Source: Desulfosudis oleivorans (GTDB taxonomy: Bacteria; Desulfobacterota; Desulfobacteria; Desulfobacterales; SURF-7). Taken from it: 64,000 nucleotides of DNA. Made by a program: the position numbers and the translations under genes. Shown here in pieces: positions 1 through 8,519 of this stretch. The notes under the pieces were generated by a model. It was not told the origin of the DNA and made no database searches. It was given only the letters and a program-made list of their open reading frames with translations. How positions within the stretch are numbered: position 1 is the stretch's first letter; the number at the start of each line of letters is the position of its first letter. Location of the stretch: the NCBI GenBank assembly GCA_020723325.1, contig DYJD01000001.1, positions 1 to 64,000 of the forward strand, read 5' to 3'.

Positions 1-16
1 TCGTTTGGGTGTTTGC

Positions 17-44
17 TTGACATACTTTCACGTATTTTGATAAG
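17..44 (+). promoter_or_regulatory. Candidate sigma-70 promoter for lepA
   Basis: A perfect TTGACA at 17-22 is followed after 16 bases by GATAAG at 39-44, a weak -10. A separate TATAAT lies at 73-78 but has only a poor -35 match. Either could drive lepA and the cluster behind it. This rests on motif reading only. Confidence 0.4.
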
Positions 45-154
45 GAAGCGCTTTCATTTTTAAAAATATTGTTATAATAATGTTTTGATAACAGAGTGTC
101 AACTTCCTTTTGCCGGTTTCAGTGTCGGCGGAGGTTTTTGATTGGGGAAAAAAA

Positions 155-1948
155 GTGAAACATATTCGTAATTTCAGCATTATTGCCCACATCGATCACG
201 GCAAGTCCACCCTTTCCGACCGCTTGATTCAGGCCACGGGGATCGTGCCGGATCGTGAATTCATGGATCAGATTCTGGATACCATGGACATTGAACGGGA
301 ACGCGGGATCACCATCAAGAGCAACACCATTTGCCTGCCTTACAAGGCCAAGGACGGAAAGACCTATTCCTTGAATCTCATTGATACACCGGGCCATGTG
401 GATTTTACCTACGAGGTGTCCAGGGCCCTGGCTTCCTGTGAAGGGGCTTTTTTATTGATTGATGCCAGTCAAGGCGTGGAGGCCCAGACCCTGGCCAATT
501 TATATTTGGCCCTGGAGCATAATCTTGAAATTATTCCGGTCATCAACAAAATCGACCTGCCCTCGGCCGATGTGGAATGGGTCAAGACCCAATTAAAGGA
601 AGACCTGGGGCTCGACCCCCAGACCGCCATTTGCACCTCGGCCAAGGAAGGCATCGGTATCCAGGAAGTATTGGAAAGTGCGGTCAAGCTTCTGCCGGCC
701 CCCAAAGGTGATCCGGAAGCGCCTTTACAGGCCCTCATTTTCGATTCCCATTATGATGCCTACCGTGGCACCGTTGTCCATACCCGTATTTTCCAGGGCC
801 GCCTCCAGGCCGGCGACACCATCATGTTCATGTCCAACAAGGCGGTTTACAAGGTGGAAGAAGTGGGGGTTTTTCAGATCCGGCGGGTGCCGCGCAATGA
901 ACTGACTGCCGGCGAGGTGGGCTATGTGATTGCCGGCATCAAAACCGTCAGCGACACCCGTTGCGGCGATACCGTCACCATCAAGAACAAATCCTGCGCC
1001 GCGCCCCTGCCGGGTTTCAAGGAAGCCAAGCCCGTGGTTTTTTCTTCGATCTATCCCGTGGCCGCCGATGACTATCAGGAGCTCACCGAAGCCATTGAAA
1101 AATTAAAACTGAACGATGCCGCCCTGATTTATGAAAAAGACAGCTCCGCCGCCTTGGGCTTCGGCTTCCGCTGCGGTTTTCTGGGGCTGTTGCATCTGGA
1201 GGTAGTCCAGGAGCGCCTGGAACGGGAATATGATCTTTCCCTGATCATCACGGCCCCGTCGGTGCGCTATGAACTGCTGCTGTTCGACGGCGCTACCGTG
1301 ATGATCGACAACCCGGCATTATATCCGGACCCGACCTTGATCAAAGCTGCCAAGGAGCCTTTTATCCGCGCCACCATCATAACACCGGATCGTTATATGG
1401 GGGCCATCATGAAGTTGTGCATGGACCGTCGCGGTGTGAATTCCAATTATCAATATTTGACCAGTAATCGTCTGGAAATGAAATTCGAACTGCCCCTGGC
1501 GGAAGTGGTCTATGATTTTTACGACAAACTGAAATCCATCACCCAGGGCTATGGCTCATTTGATTATGAGATTCTCGAATACCGTGAGACGGATCTGGTC
1601 AAGGTGGATATTCTGATCAACGGCGAAAAAGTGGATGCCCTGTCCCAGTTGATCCATCGCGACCGGGCCACGGAACGGGCGCGCCTGGCCTGTGAACGCC
1701 TGAAGGAGGAAATCCCGCGCCAGATGTTCAAGATCGCCATCCAGGGTGCCATCGGCGCCAAGATCATTTCCCGGGAGACCATTTCCCCCTTCCGCAAGGA
1801 TGTTACGGCCAAATGCTACGGCGGGGATATTTCCAGAAAGCGTAAATTGCTTGAAAAACAGAAGAAAGGCAAGAAACGCATGAAGATGGTGGGGCAGGTG
1901 ATGATCCCCCAGGCGGCCTTTCTGTCAGTGCTGAAAACAGAGGATTGA
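155..1948 (+). CDS. lepA: Elongation factor 4 (LepA), ribosomal back-translocase GTPase
   Basis: LepA is a ribosome-associated GTPase that acts on stalled or mis-translocated ribosomes, mainly under ionic or cold stress. The GTPase P-loop AHIDHGKST lies at residues 11-19, followed by DTPGH and NKID. The EF-G-like domains and the lysine-rich LepA-specific C-terminus (KRKLLEKQKKGKKRMK) are present. The GTG at 155 is preferred because the family begins with MKHIRNFSIIAHIDHG and GGGG lies 7 bases upstream; the reading frame extends back to a TTG at 110. That gives 597 residues, the usual family length. The next gene starts 3 bases after the stop, so lepA probably leads the cluster behind it. Confidence 0.97.
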   Translation: MKHIRNFSIIAHIDHGKSTLSDRLIQATGIVPDREFMDQILDTMDIERERGITIKSNTICLPYKAKDGKTYSLNLIDTPGHVDFTYEVSRALASCEGAFLLIDASQGVEAQTLANLYLALEHNLEIIPVINKIDLPSADVEWVKTQLKEDLGLDPQTAICTSAKEGIGIQEVLESAVKLLPAPKGDPEAPLQALIFDSHYDAYRGTVVHTRIFQGRLQAGDTIMFMSNKAVYKVEEVGVFQIRRVPRNELTAGEVGYVIAGIKTVSDTRCGDTVTIKNKSCAAPLPGFKEAKPVVFSSIYPVAADDYQELTEAIEKLKLNDAALIYEKDSSAALGFGFRCGFLGLLHLEVVQERLEREYDLSLIITAPSVRYELLLFDGATVMIDNPALYPDPTLIKAAKEPFIRATIITPDRYMGAIMKLCMDRRGVNSNYQYLTSNRLEMKFELPLAEVVYDFYDKLKSITQGYGSFDYEILEYRETDLVKVDILINGEKVDALSQLIHRDRATERARLACERLKEEIPRQMFKIAIQGAIGAKIISRETISPFRKDVTAKCYGGDISRKRKLLEKQKKGKKRMKMVGQVMIPQAAFLSVLKTED

Positions 1949-1950
1949 AC

Positions 1951-2847
1951 ATGCGTGGGGTATTGATTGTCTTCCTTGCGGCGTTTGGATGCTTGTGGCC
2001 CCCAGGACTGTCTGCGGCCGAGGGTATGCGCAAACCGGCCTGGGCCGGAAGCTTTTATCCGAACTCGGCCCTGGAGCTTCGCCGGGAGATCGGGCAGGCC
2101 ACCGACAAAGCCCGTGAGACCAGGCTGAGCCTGCCGGCCGGTAAAACCCTGCGGGCCTTGATCCTGCCCCATGCCGGGCATATCTATTCCGGTTTGACCG
2201 CGGCCCATGCCGGACTGGTGCTTAAGGAAAAACAATTTGAAAAAGTGATTCTGGTGGGACCGGATCATCATGTGGGCTTTTCCGGCGGTGCCGTCAGCGC
2301 GGTGACTGCCTATGAATCGCCCTTGGGCAGCGTGCCGCTGCATGCCGACGCGGCCGGGTTGCGAGCCCAAAACGCGCTATTTAAACCAATGCCCGAATCC
2401 GACCGGAAAGAACATTCCCTGGAAGTCATCCTGCCTTTTTTGCAAGTCTATCTCAAGGAATTCCAAATGGTGCCGGTGGTGGTGGGCGGCGGTGATCAGG
2501 ATGGAATCCGCCAGGCCCTGGAGGCGATTGCCGATGAAAAAACCCTGCTGGTGGCCAGTTCGGATTTGTCCCATTTTTTACCCTATGAGGCTGCCCGGCA
2601 AAAGGATGAGGAAACCATCCGCTTGATTATGGGGCTCAAGTCGGGAGAATTGCTGAGCCGGGAGAATGCGGCCTGCGGAGTTCGGCCGATTTCAATTGTT
2701 CTTGACATGGCCAAACACAAGGGCTGGCAGCCTGTGCTCCTGCATTATTGCAACAGCGGCGATACTGCCGGCAACCGCGCCCGGGTGGTCGGTTATGCCG
2801 CCATCGCATTTTATGGAGAATCGTTCAATGAAAAAAAAGCCAACTAA
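1951..2847 (+). CDS. amrB: AmmeMemoRadiSam system protein B (Memo-like), predicted exported
   Basis: This is a Memo-family protein related to extradiol-dioxygenase-like and LigB folds. The family has a conserved His/Cys site, but the reaction is unknown. Visible motifs are LPHAGHIYSG, VGPDHHVG and ASSDLSHF, which carry the conserved histidines. The first ~25 residues (MRGVLIVFLAAFGCLWPPGLSAAEG, written MRGVLIVFLAAFG then CLWPPGLSAAEG) form a Sec signal peptide, so the protein is probably periplasmic, unlike cytoplasmic Memo proteins. The ATG at 1951, just after lepA, was chosen over an upstream TTG at 1945. It overlaps the AMMECR1 gene by 20 bases, so the two are probably translationally coupled. 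The family assignment is firm and the function is not. Confidence 0.9.
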   Translation: MRGVLIVFLAAFGCLWPPGLSAAEGMRKPAWAGSFYPNSALELRREIGQATDKARETRLSLPAGKTLRALILPHAGHIYSGLTAAHAGLVLKEKQFEKVILVGPDHHVGFSGGAVSAVTAYESPLGSVPLHADAAGLRAQNALFKPMPESDRKEHSLEVILPFLQVYLKEFQMVPVVVGGGDQDGIRQALEAIADEKTLLVASSDLSHFLPYEAARQKDEETIRLIMGLKSGELLSRENAACGVRPISIVLDMAKHKGWQPVLLHYCNSGDTAGNRARVVGYAAIAFYGESFNEKKAN

Positions 2848-3436
2848 TTCAGTCCAGAAATTCAATCAAAAACAAGGCCAGGCATTGATTGCGCTGGCGC
2901 GCCGAACACTGCTGGAACGGTTCGGCCGGAAAATGAAGGAAGCTGAAGTGGAGGAAACGGAAAAACAGTTCCAAGACCGTAAATTCTCAGAAAACCTCGG
3001 CAATTTTATAACCATTAAGAAAGAAGGCCAATTGCGGGGCTGCATCGGCAGCCTGACCGGGACCGAGCCCCTGGTGGACGGCGTGCGTCGCAATGCCCTG
3101 AATGCCGCGTTCAACGACCATCGTTTTCAACCCTTGACTGAGGAAGAACTGGACAAGGTTGAATTGGAAGTCAGCATCCTCACCGACCCGCAACCCCTCG
3201 AGTATGAGAATGGGGAAGATTTGAAAGCCAAACTGCGACCCAATGTGGACGGTGTCATTATCCGTAAAGGCGCGGCCAGAGCCACTTTTTTGCCGCAAGT
3301 CTGGGAACAGCTTCCGCAGCCGGAGGATTTCCTCAACCATTTGTGCATGAAAGCCGGTCTTTCCGGTGATGCCTGGCAGTCCACGAAACTGGAAGTCTTG
3401 ATTTACCAGGTTCAATACTTTGAAGAAAATAGATGA
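2828..3436 (+). CDS. amrA: AMMECR1 domain protein (AmmeMemoRadiSam system protein A)
   Basis: The 202-residue protein carries the AMMECR1 signature LRGCIGSLTG, followed by VRRNALNAAFNDHRF and LEVSILTDPQPLEY. AMMECR1 is a small conserved domain of unknown activity, often found next to Memo and a dedicated radical SAM protein. No signal peptide is visible, so it should be cytoplasmic, on the opposite side of the membrane from its two partners here. The ATG at 2828 is supported by GGAG about 10 bases upstream and by the domain start; the frame extends further upstream but runs inside the Memo gene. It overlaps both the preceding and the following gene, which indicates one operon. Confidence 0.92.
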   Translation: MKKKPTNSVQKFNQKQGQALIALARRTLLERFGRKMKEAEVEETEKQFQDRKFSENLGNFITIKKEGQLRGCIGSLTGTEPLVDGVRRNALNAAFNDHRFQPLTEEELDKVELEVSILTDPQPLEYENGEDLKAKLRPNVDGVIIRKGAARATFLPQVWEQLPQPEDFLNHLCMKAGLSGDAWQSTKLEVLIYQVQYFEENR

Positions 3437-5516
3437 ACATGCCGTGATCCGGGTGGTCATCGCCACCGGCATATCTTCGGTGGTGACCCAGTTGCTGGTC
3501 ATCCGGGAATATCTCGCGCAATTCAAGGGCAATGAATTCGTCATTGCCCTTATTCTTTTCAGTTGGCTGCTTCTGGGTGGTTTGGGTACCATGGCGGCCA
3601 ATTTGCTGGCGGCAAGGGGCTTTAAGGCCGCCCCCCGGCGCTTGGGTGGATTGTCCATTGTACTGGCAGCCATCACCGCGCCTGAGCTGATTTTAATCCG
3701 TGGTGCCCGGGATCTTGTTTTTATTCACGGCAGTTCCGTGGGATTTTATCCGACCTTTTTTTTTATTTTCATTACCCTGGCGCCTTACGGCCTGCTGGTG
3801 GGATTCCTATTACCCTATAGTTTGTTTGTTTTGCGGACCACCCGCGGGGATTATCCGGCCGGCAACATATATATCATGGATAATCTGGGGGACATCCTGG
3901 GGGGCGGCTTGTTCACATTCCTGCTGGTGTATCTCCTAACCCCGCTGCAAGCCGCGGCCATGGCGGCGACGGCCCTGGTGATTGCGGCCCTGCCTTTATA
4001 CAGGGGTGCCGGCCGGGCCGCCTTCTGGGCCTGGGCAGGCACTCTTGGGGCGGCCATGTTGTCGTTTTTTTGTGTCATCCATGAGCACGGGTCCCTGGCC
4101 CCACCCGAAGGCGAGTTGATTTATTATCAAGAATCCCGCTACGGCCGGATTGCCGTGCACAAGGATCAGGAGCAGGTCACGCTTTTTTCCGACGGCATGC
4201 CCTTATTCAGCAATCAGAATTTGGTGACGGCCGAGGAAGTGATCCATTACCCGCTTGTCCAGCTCGATCATCCCCGCAACCTGCTTTTAATTTCATCCGA
4301 GGGCGGCATGATGGCTGAGCTCGCCAAATATCATCCCCATACCATCGATTTAATTGAACTGGATCCGGAAATTGCCAAGGTTCTGTTTCAATTCAACCTG
4401 GTTGAGACCATACCCGGTCTGCGGGTGATTCATCAAGACGGCCGGGCCTATTTGCGCGATACGGAAAAACAATACGACGCCATCATCATCAACCTGCCGG
4501 AACCGGAAACCTTCCAGCTTAACCGCTTTTATACAGAAGAATTTTTCCGGATCGCCAAACGCCGCCTGGTGCCGGGGGGGATTTTGAGCTTTGCCATGGA
4601 AGGCTATGATAATTATCTGTCGGAATTCCAACGCCGGAAATTATCCGCGCTTTTTCATACAGTCAAAACCCAGTTTCGGGAAGTGTTGTTGCTGCCTGGG
4701 CAGCAGATTTTTTTTCTTTGCCGGGATGGGGCGGTCCGCTCCGACATTCCAGACTTTTTGGCTGAAAAATCAATCCCCACCGAGTACATCAGCCGCTATT
4801 TCAGCGGCAACCTGACCCCGGGCCGTATTGCCGAACTGAATGGGCTGATTGAAGCGCAAATTCCCAAAAACCAGGATGCCTCGCCGAGTTTGATGCAACT
4901 GATGTTCTCTCAGTGGTTTGCCCAGTACGGCTCCTCCCCTGCGGCCTTTTTTGCCGTGCTTTCCATTGTGCTGCTGTTCTATTTGCGACGATTGCATGCC
5001 GAGGAATTCGTGCTGTTCTCCAGCGGTTTTATGAGCATGGGGTTCGAAGTCTTGGTGATTTTCGCCTTTCAAATCTATTTTGGCTTTATTTACCACCGCA
5101 TCGGCTTGATCGTGACGGTTTTTTTGGCCGGTTTATTGCCCGGTGCCTGGCTGGGTATCCGCTTTCAAAACCACGGGCGCCGGCTGCTTGTTTTTACCGA
5201 TAGTGTGCTTATCATCATGGCAGGCCTCTACATTGTGTTAATTACCAGCGGCTGGGAGCACTTGCCGGAAGCCCTGTTTCTGTTTCTCGGATTCACGGTA
5301 TCCCTGACCTGCGGCTGCCAGTTTCCGGTGGTGCTGCATTTGCGGGGGGGGGATAATCCGGCGGCGGCCCGGTCGTTTTCCGCCGACCTGGTGGGTGCAG
5401 CCTGCGGCACACTGATTACCAGTGTGGTGATGATCCCTTATGCCGGGATCGTATGGGCTGCGTGGGGGCTGATTGGCTTAAAAAGCCTTAGCCTGGTTTT
5501 GGGGTTTAAGCGATAG
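3420..5516 (+). CDS. Polytopic membrane protein with a spermidine-synthase-like methyltransferase-fold domain
   Basis: This 698-residue protein has hydrophobic helices over about residues 10-215, a soluble Rossmann-fold segment at about 220-450, and a second helix block from about 495 to the end. The soluble part shows a nucleotide-binding strand (NLLLISSEGGMMAEL), an acidic turn (IDLIELDPEIAKVL) and NLPEPETFQLNRFYTEEFF, typical of the membrane-fused spermidine synthase-like family. These proteins are usually named spermidine synthase but most lack proof of polyamine synthesis. The TTG start at 3420 overlaps the AMMECR1 stop. Its position between AMMECR1 and the radical SAM gene suggests a role in the same system. 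The actual reaction is unknown. Confidence 0.85.
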   Translation: MKKIDEHAVIRVVIATGISSVVTQLLVIREYLAQFKGNEFVIALILFSWLLLGGLGTMAANLLAARGFKAAPRRLGGLSIVLAAITAPELILIRGARDLVFIHGSSVGFYPTFFFIFITLAPYGLLVGFLLPYSLFVLRTTRGDYPAGNIYIMDNLGDILGGGLFTFLLVYLLTPLQAAAMAATALVIAALPLYRGAGRAAFWAWAGTLGAAMLSFFCVIHEHGSLAPPEGELIYYQESRYGRIAVHKDQEQVTLFSDGMPLFSNQNLVTAEEVIHYPLVQLDHPRNLLLISSEGGMMAELAKYHPHTIDLIELDPEIAKVLFQFNLVETIPGLRVIHQDGRAYLRDTEKQYDAIIINLPEPETFQLNRFYTEEFFRIAKRRLVPGGILSFAMEGYDNYLSEFQRRKLSALFHTVKTQFREVLLLPGQQIFFLCRDGAVRSDIPDFLAEKSIPTEYISRYFSGNLTPGRIAELNGLIEAQIPKNQDASPSLMQLMFSQWFAQYGSSPAAFFAVLSIVLLFYLRRLHAEEFVLFSSGFMSMGFEVLVIFAFQIYFGFIYHRIGLIVTVFLAGLLPGAWLGIRFQNHGRRLLVFTDSVLIIMAGLYIVLITSGWEHLPEALFLFLGFTVSLTCGCQFPVVLHLRGGDNPAAARSFSADLVGAACGTLITSVVMIPYAGIVWAAWGLIGLKSLSLVLGFKR

Positions 5517-5518
5517 CT

Positions 5519-5556
5519 CATTAATTATTAGCAATTAACTAATTGTTAATGAATAT
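5519..5556. repeat. AT-rich TTAAT/TTAGCAATT repeat copy
   Basis: Short imperfect direct and inverted units of ATTAATTATTAGCAATTAA type fill the gap before the radical SAM gene. Similar tracts occur at 6830-6936 and 23898-24008, so this is a dispersed intergenic repeat rather than chance AT content. Confidence 0.5.
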
Positions 5557-5582
5557 GATGAAGGCGGTCAAGGGAGACGGCC

Positions 5583-6791
5583 ATGAAAAAGATCACCAGA
5601 AGACGATTTTTGTGCCTGGGGGCAGCCGCCTTCTGCTGTTCGGCTGTACCGGCCCAAGCCTTTTGGCCGTTCGACAAACGCGGTGAGGGGCCGAGTGGAA
5701 GCGCGGATGTAACCGGGATCGTATTTAAGGGCGACGGACCCAAAACCCTGCCCAAATGGCATCATGAGGCTGCTGCCTACACCAAGATGTTTGACCGCAA
5801 GGTGGTTTGCGGTATCTGTCCCCATAAATGCGTACTGGCACCGGGAGATCGGAGCCTATGTCGTTCCCGGGTCAATCTAGACGGCGTGCTGTACAGCCTT
5901 TCCTATGGAAATCCATGCTCCATCAATGTTGACCCCATTGAGAAAAAACCCTTGTTCCATTTCCGGCCGCGCACCACGGCCTTTTCCATTGCCGCGGCCG
6001 GCTGCAATTTCCGCTGCCTGAATTGCCAGAACTGGGAAATTTCCCAAGCCAAGCCCCATGAGGTGCGCACTACAGAGCTTTTGCCGGAAGAGGTGGTGGC
6101 TGCGGCCAAGCGGGCCAAGGCCGATTCCATAGCCTATACCTATTCGGAACCCATCACCTTTTATGAATATACCCTGGCAACCTCCCGAGCGGCAAAAGCT
6201 GCGGGACTCTACAATGTCTTGGTGTCGGCCGGCTATATCAATGAAGAACCGCTCATGGAACTCTGCCGCTTCATAGACGCAGCCAACATCAACCTAAAAT
6301 CCTTCAGCGACGAGATTTACCGCAAACTGAACGGCGGCAGACTTGAACCGGTGTTGAACACCTTCAAGACCCTGCATGCTCAAAAGGTCCATTTTGAGAT
6401 GACCAACCTGGTGGTCCCCGGCTATACGGATAATCCGGAAATGGTGAAACGCATGTGCGCCTGGATCATGGAAAACCTGGGACCGGATCATCCCCTGCAT
6501 TTCTTGCGTTTTTTCCCCAAGTACAAACTGGACCGTTTGCCGCCCACCCCGGTTTCCACCCTGACCCAATTTCGCGAGTTGGCCATGCAGGCCGGCATAC
6601 ACTACGTCTATGTGGGCAATGTGCCCAGCCATGATGGTGTGCACACCTATTGCCACAATTGCAGGAAAATGCTGATTCAGCGCCAGGGCTACTTGATTCC
6701 GGAATTCAATCTGGAAGGGAATCAGTGCAAATTCTGTCATGCGACGATTCCCGGGGTGTGGATAAGTACAGGGGCCGGGGCGGTGTCTTGA
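5583..6791 (+). CDS. amrS: AmmeMemoRadiSam system radical SAM protein with Tat signal
   Basis: This 402-residue radical SAM protein has the cluster motif CNFRCLNC (C141, C145, C148). An N-terminal CGICPHKC with a further Cys at 93, and a C-terminal pair of CxxC motifs (CHNC and CKFC), are typical of the AmmeMemoRadiSam member. The N-terminus TRRRFLCLG followed by a hydrophobic stretch and AQA is a twin-arginine signal with a cleavage site, implying export of a folded Fe-S protein. The ATG at 5583 follows GGGAGACGGCC. It sits 66 bases after the membrane protein gene with a repeat in the gap. Substrate unknown; the family was defined by gene neighbourhood and domain analysis. Confidence 0.92.
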   Translation: MKKITRRRFLCLGAAAFCCSAVPAQAFWPFDKRGEGPSGSADVTGIVFKGDGPKTLPKWHHEAAAYTKMFDRKVVCGICPHKCVLAPGDRSLCRSRVNLDGVLYSLSYGNPCSINVDPIEKKPLFHFRPRTTAFSIAAAGCNFRCLNCQNWEISQAKPHEVRTTELLPEEVVAAAKRAKADSIAYTYSEPITFYEYTLATSRAAKAAGLYNVLVSAGYINEEPLMELCRFIDAANINLKSFSDEIYRKLNGGRLEPVLNTFKTLHAQKVHFEMTNLVVPGYTDNPEMVKRMCAWIMENLGPDHPLHFLRFFPKYKLDRLPPTPVSTLTQFRELAMQAGIHYVYVGNVPSHDGVHTYCHNCRKMLIQRQGYLIPEFNLEGNQCKFCHATIPGVWISTGAGAVS

Positions 6792-6829
6792 GATGTGGGA
6801 TGTGAGATGTGGGGTGAAGGATGGCCTTC

Positions 6830-6936
6830 ATTAGTCATTAGCAATTAGCAATTAGCAATTGATTATTAGTTATTAGATGTTTTTGTTGCATTTTTAATGG
6901 TTAATAATCAATTGTTAACGGTTAATGGTTAATGAA
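6830..6936. repeat. AT-rich TTAGCAATT/GGTTAATAATC repeat cluster
   Basis: Three or four near-tandem TTAGCAA units are followed by TTATTAGTTATTAG, then by TTAATGGTTAATAATC and a similar TTAACGGTTAATGGTTAA. It resembles the tracts at 5519-5556 and 23898-24008. Confidence 0.55.
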
Positions 6937-6965
6937 AAAGCAGACGTATTTATCCGATTAGCATT

Positions 6966-7076
6966 TCGATCCCGACCCCGATAACCAAATGTGATTGCCC
7001 TGCCCGTACTACCAGGGCAATCGCATGTAGTTTTTTTCGGGGTCGGGGTCGGGGTCGGTATCGGGATCGGTATCGA
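6966..7076. repeat. Hexamer tracts (CGATCC/CGACCC and reverse complement) flanking a hairpin
   Basis: A short CGATCCCGACCCCGATA tract at 6966-6983 faces a longer reverse-complement tract of GGTCGG/GGTATCG hexamers at 7037-7076. Between them lies an inverted repeat built on GATTGCCCTG and CAGGGCAATC. The units vary between CGATAC, CGATTC and CGACCC but keep hexamer phase. Confidence 0.65.
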
Positions 7077-7158
7077 AAAAATAATTTGGGAGACCCCGCC
7101 CCCGAAAAACCAGGGCTTTTTCCATGCTGACCCCAAGACCCAACACAATGGCCTTGCC

Positions 7159-7186
7159 GTAAGGGCGGTTCGCGAACCGCCCCTAC
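7159..7186. repeat. REP-like palindrome, copy 1
   Basis: Core arms GGGCGGTTCG and CGAACCGCCC are perfectly complementary with no loop, and are flanked by GTA and TAC. Related copies lie at 8472-8499 and 22510-22537. Confidence 0.7.
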
Positions 7187-7248
7187 ATATCGGCAGGGCA
7201 CACCGTTCCGTCCCGTTGGCGAATTGCCTTTGGGGGAAAAGAAAAAAC

Positions 7249-7282
7249 TCGATACCGATTCCGATACCGACCCCGACCCCGA
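7249..7282. repeat. Hexamer tract (CGATAC/CGATTC/CGACCC)
   Basis: Five to six hexamers in phase, opposite in orientation to 7037-7076 and very similar to the tract at 12234-12267. Confidence 0.65.
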
Positions 7283-7580
7283 GAGGTTGGATGGCAGAGA
7301 CAAAACCCAAACACTCACGAATCGCTTTATCTTGGCGAGCAATAGTATTCGCTGGGTGAAATATTGGCAATTAATGGCTGCACATTCCGCGCCAAGTTTA
7401 CATGCGATTCCCCTGCCCGTACTACAAAACCCCCTTGACTTGACAAGCAACGCATGTTACGCAACGTCCGTTATTTAACATGGTTCAGTGGGTGTGATAA
7501 ACGTTACGCCCGGACAACGGATGTTTCTTTATCAGGCCCTTGACTGTCCGCCAACCGTTACACAAATAAGGAGAAAATCC

Positions 7581-8468
7581 ATGCATGTTCTGTATCGGGT
7601 GAGAAGCCTTCGACTCCTGGTAGTCCTGCCGCTTTTCTTGCTTTTCAGTTGCGCCTCCTTGCGGACCAATATGATGCTTGCCAATATCAAACCGCTGCGG
7701 GAAAAAACCAAGATTGCCGTGAATAAGAGCACGGATCTCAGTCTGGTGCGTGACGCCCTGCCGGCAAGCCTGCTGCAGATGGACGGCCTGATTGAGATGG
7801 CGCCGGACAACAAGGAATTGCTGGTGGCCGCCGCCGAATCCTACAGCGGCTATGCCTTTGCCTTTGTGGAGGATACGGATCGTCCACGCGCTTCCAAGCT
7901 GAACCTCAAGGCCCGGGAATACGCCTTGCGCGCCTTGGCGGATAATGAAGCTTTCATCCAGGCCTTGGACAAACCCTTGGATGCCTTCACGCCGACCCTT
8001 GCCGGATTTGAAAAAGACCATGTCCCGGCCATGTTTTTTGCGGCCAATACCTGGCTGAAATATATCTCCTTTAATTTGGACAATCCTGAAGTTCTCATGG
8101 ATGTTCCCAAGGTGGAAGCCATGATGTTTCGCATTGAGGAATTGGATGATCAGTTCATGTACGGCAGCATCCATGCCATGTTGGGCGCCTATTATGCCGG
8201 ACGTTCCAAAACCCTGGGGGGCCGGCCGGATTTATCCCAGACCCATTTCAGCAAAGCCTTTGCCATTTCCCAAAACAAGTATCTGGTTTTCCATCTGCTC
8301 TACGCCCGTTTCTACGCTGTTCAGATTCAGGACCAGGCGCTGTTTGAAAAAACCTTGCAGGGCATTATTGATGCTCCGCAAAATCTGCTGCCGGAAAGAA
8401 ACCTGGCCAATGAGGTTGCCCGGGAAAAAGCCAAGGTTTTGATTACCAAGACCGATGAATTTTTTTAA
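7581..8468 (+). CDS. TRAP transporter TatT-family lipoprotein
   Basis: The 295-residue protein has a lipoprotein signal (VVLPLFLLFSCAS) and an all-helical body with TPR-like periodicity, matching the TatT component of T-type TRAP transporters. TatT forms periplasmic rings that bind the substrate-binding P subunit. The ATG at 7581 follows AAGGAG by 8 bases; the frame extends further up without a ribosome site. It is followed, across a palindromic repeat, by the two permease genes. A DctP-type binding protein would be expected beside it and is not present in this window, so its partner must be encoded elsewhere or has been lost. Confidence 0.8.
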   Translation: MHVLYRVRSLRLLVVLPLFLLFSCASLRTNMMLANIKPLREKTKIAVNKSTDLSLVRDALPASLLQMDGLIEMAPDNKELLVAAAESYSGYAFAFVEDTDRPRASKLNLKAREYALRALADNEAFIQALDKPLDAFTPTLAGFEKDHVPAMFFAANTWLKYISFNLDNPEVLMDVPKVEAMMFRIEELDDQFMYGSIHAMLGAYYAGRSKTLGGRPDLSQTHFSKAFAISQNKYLVFHLLYARFYAVQIQDQALFEKTLQGIIDAPQNLLPERNLANEVAREKAKVLITKTDEFF

Positions 8469-8471
8469 TCT

Positions 8472-8499
8472 GTAAGGGCAGATCGCGATCCGCCCCTAC
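8472..8499. repeat. REP-like palindrome, copy 2
   Basis: Arms GGGCAGATCG and CGATCCGCCC pair except for one A-C mismatch. Relative to copy 1 one inner base pair is changed on both arms, so pairing is kept. It starts 3 bases after the TatT stop codon, between that gene and the small permease. Confidence 0.7.
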
Positions 8500-8519
8500 C
8501 AAAGGAAAATCAACCGCCC

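Larger units (their letters stand above)
6792..7580. other. 789-base gene-free stretch filled with several repeat types
   Basis: No convincing gene was found. The stretch holds a GATGTGGGATGTGAG direct repeat, AT-rich TTAGCAATT tracts, oppositely oriented hexamer tracts, a palindrome, and a hairpin-forming unit (GATTGCCCTGCCCGTACTAC followed by its near complement) at about 6991-7028. Part of that unit recurs near 7403-7427 and, more weakly, at about 12281-12300. Open frames across the hexamer tracts encode only low-complexity repeats and are not genes. Confidence 0.6.

Noticed and set aside
2666-2827. N-terminal extension of the AMMECR1 frame
   Set aside because: It lies entirely inside the Memo coding region, lacks family resemblance and the downstream ATG has a ribosome site.
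6966-7282. Possible CRISPR array
   Set aside because: The repeating unit is six bases with no regular spacers, and no cas genes are present.
6915-7450. Several overlapping open frames on both strands across the repeat-rich gap
   Set aside because: They translate hexamer and palindrome repeats into low-complexity runs, such as alternating Gly-Val and Pro-Thr, and have no ribosome site or homology-like sequence.
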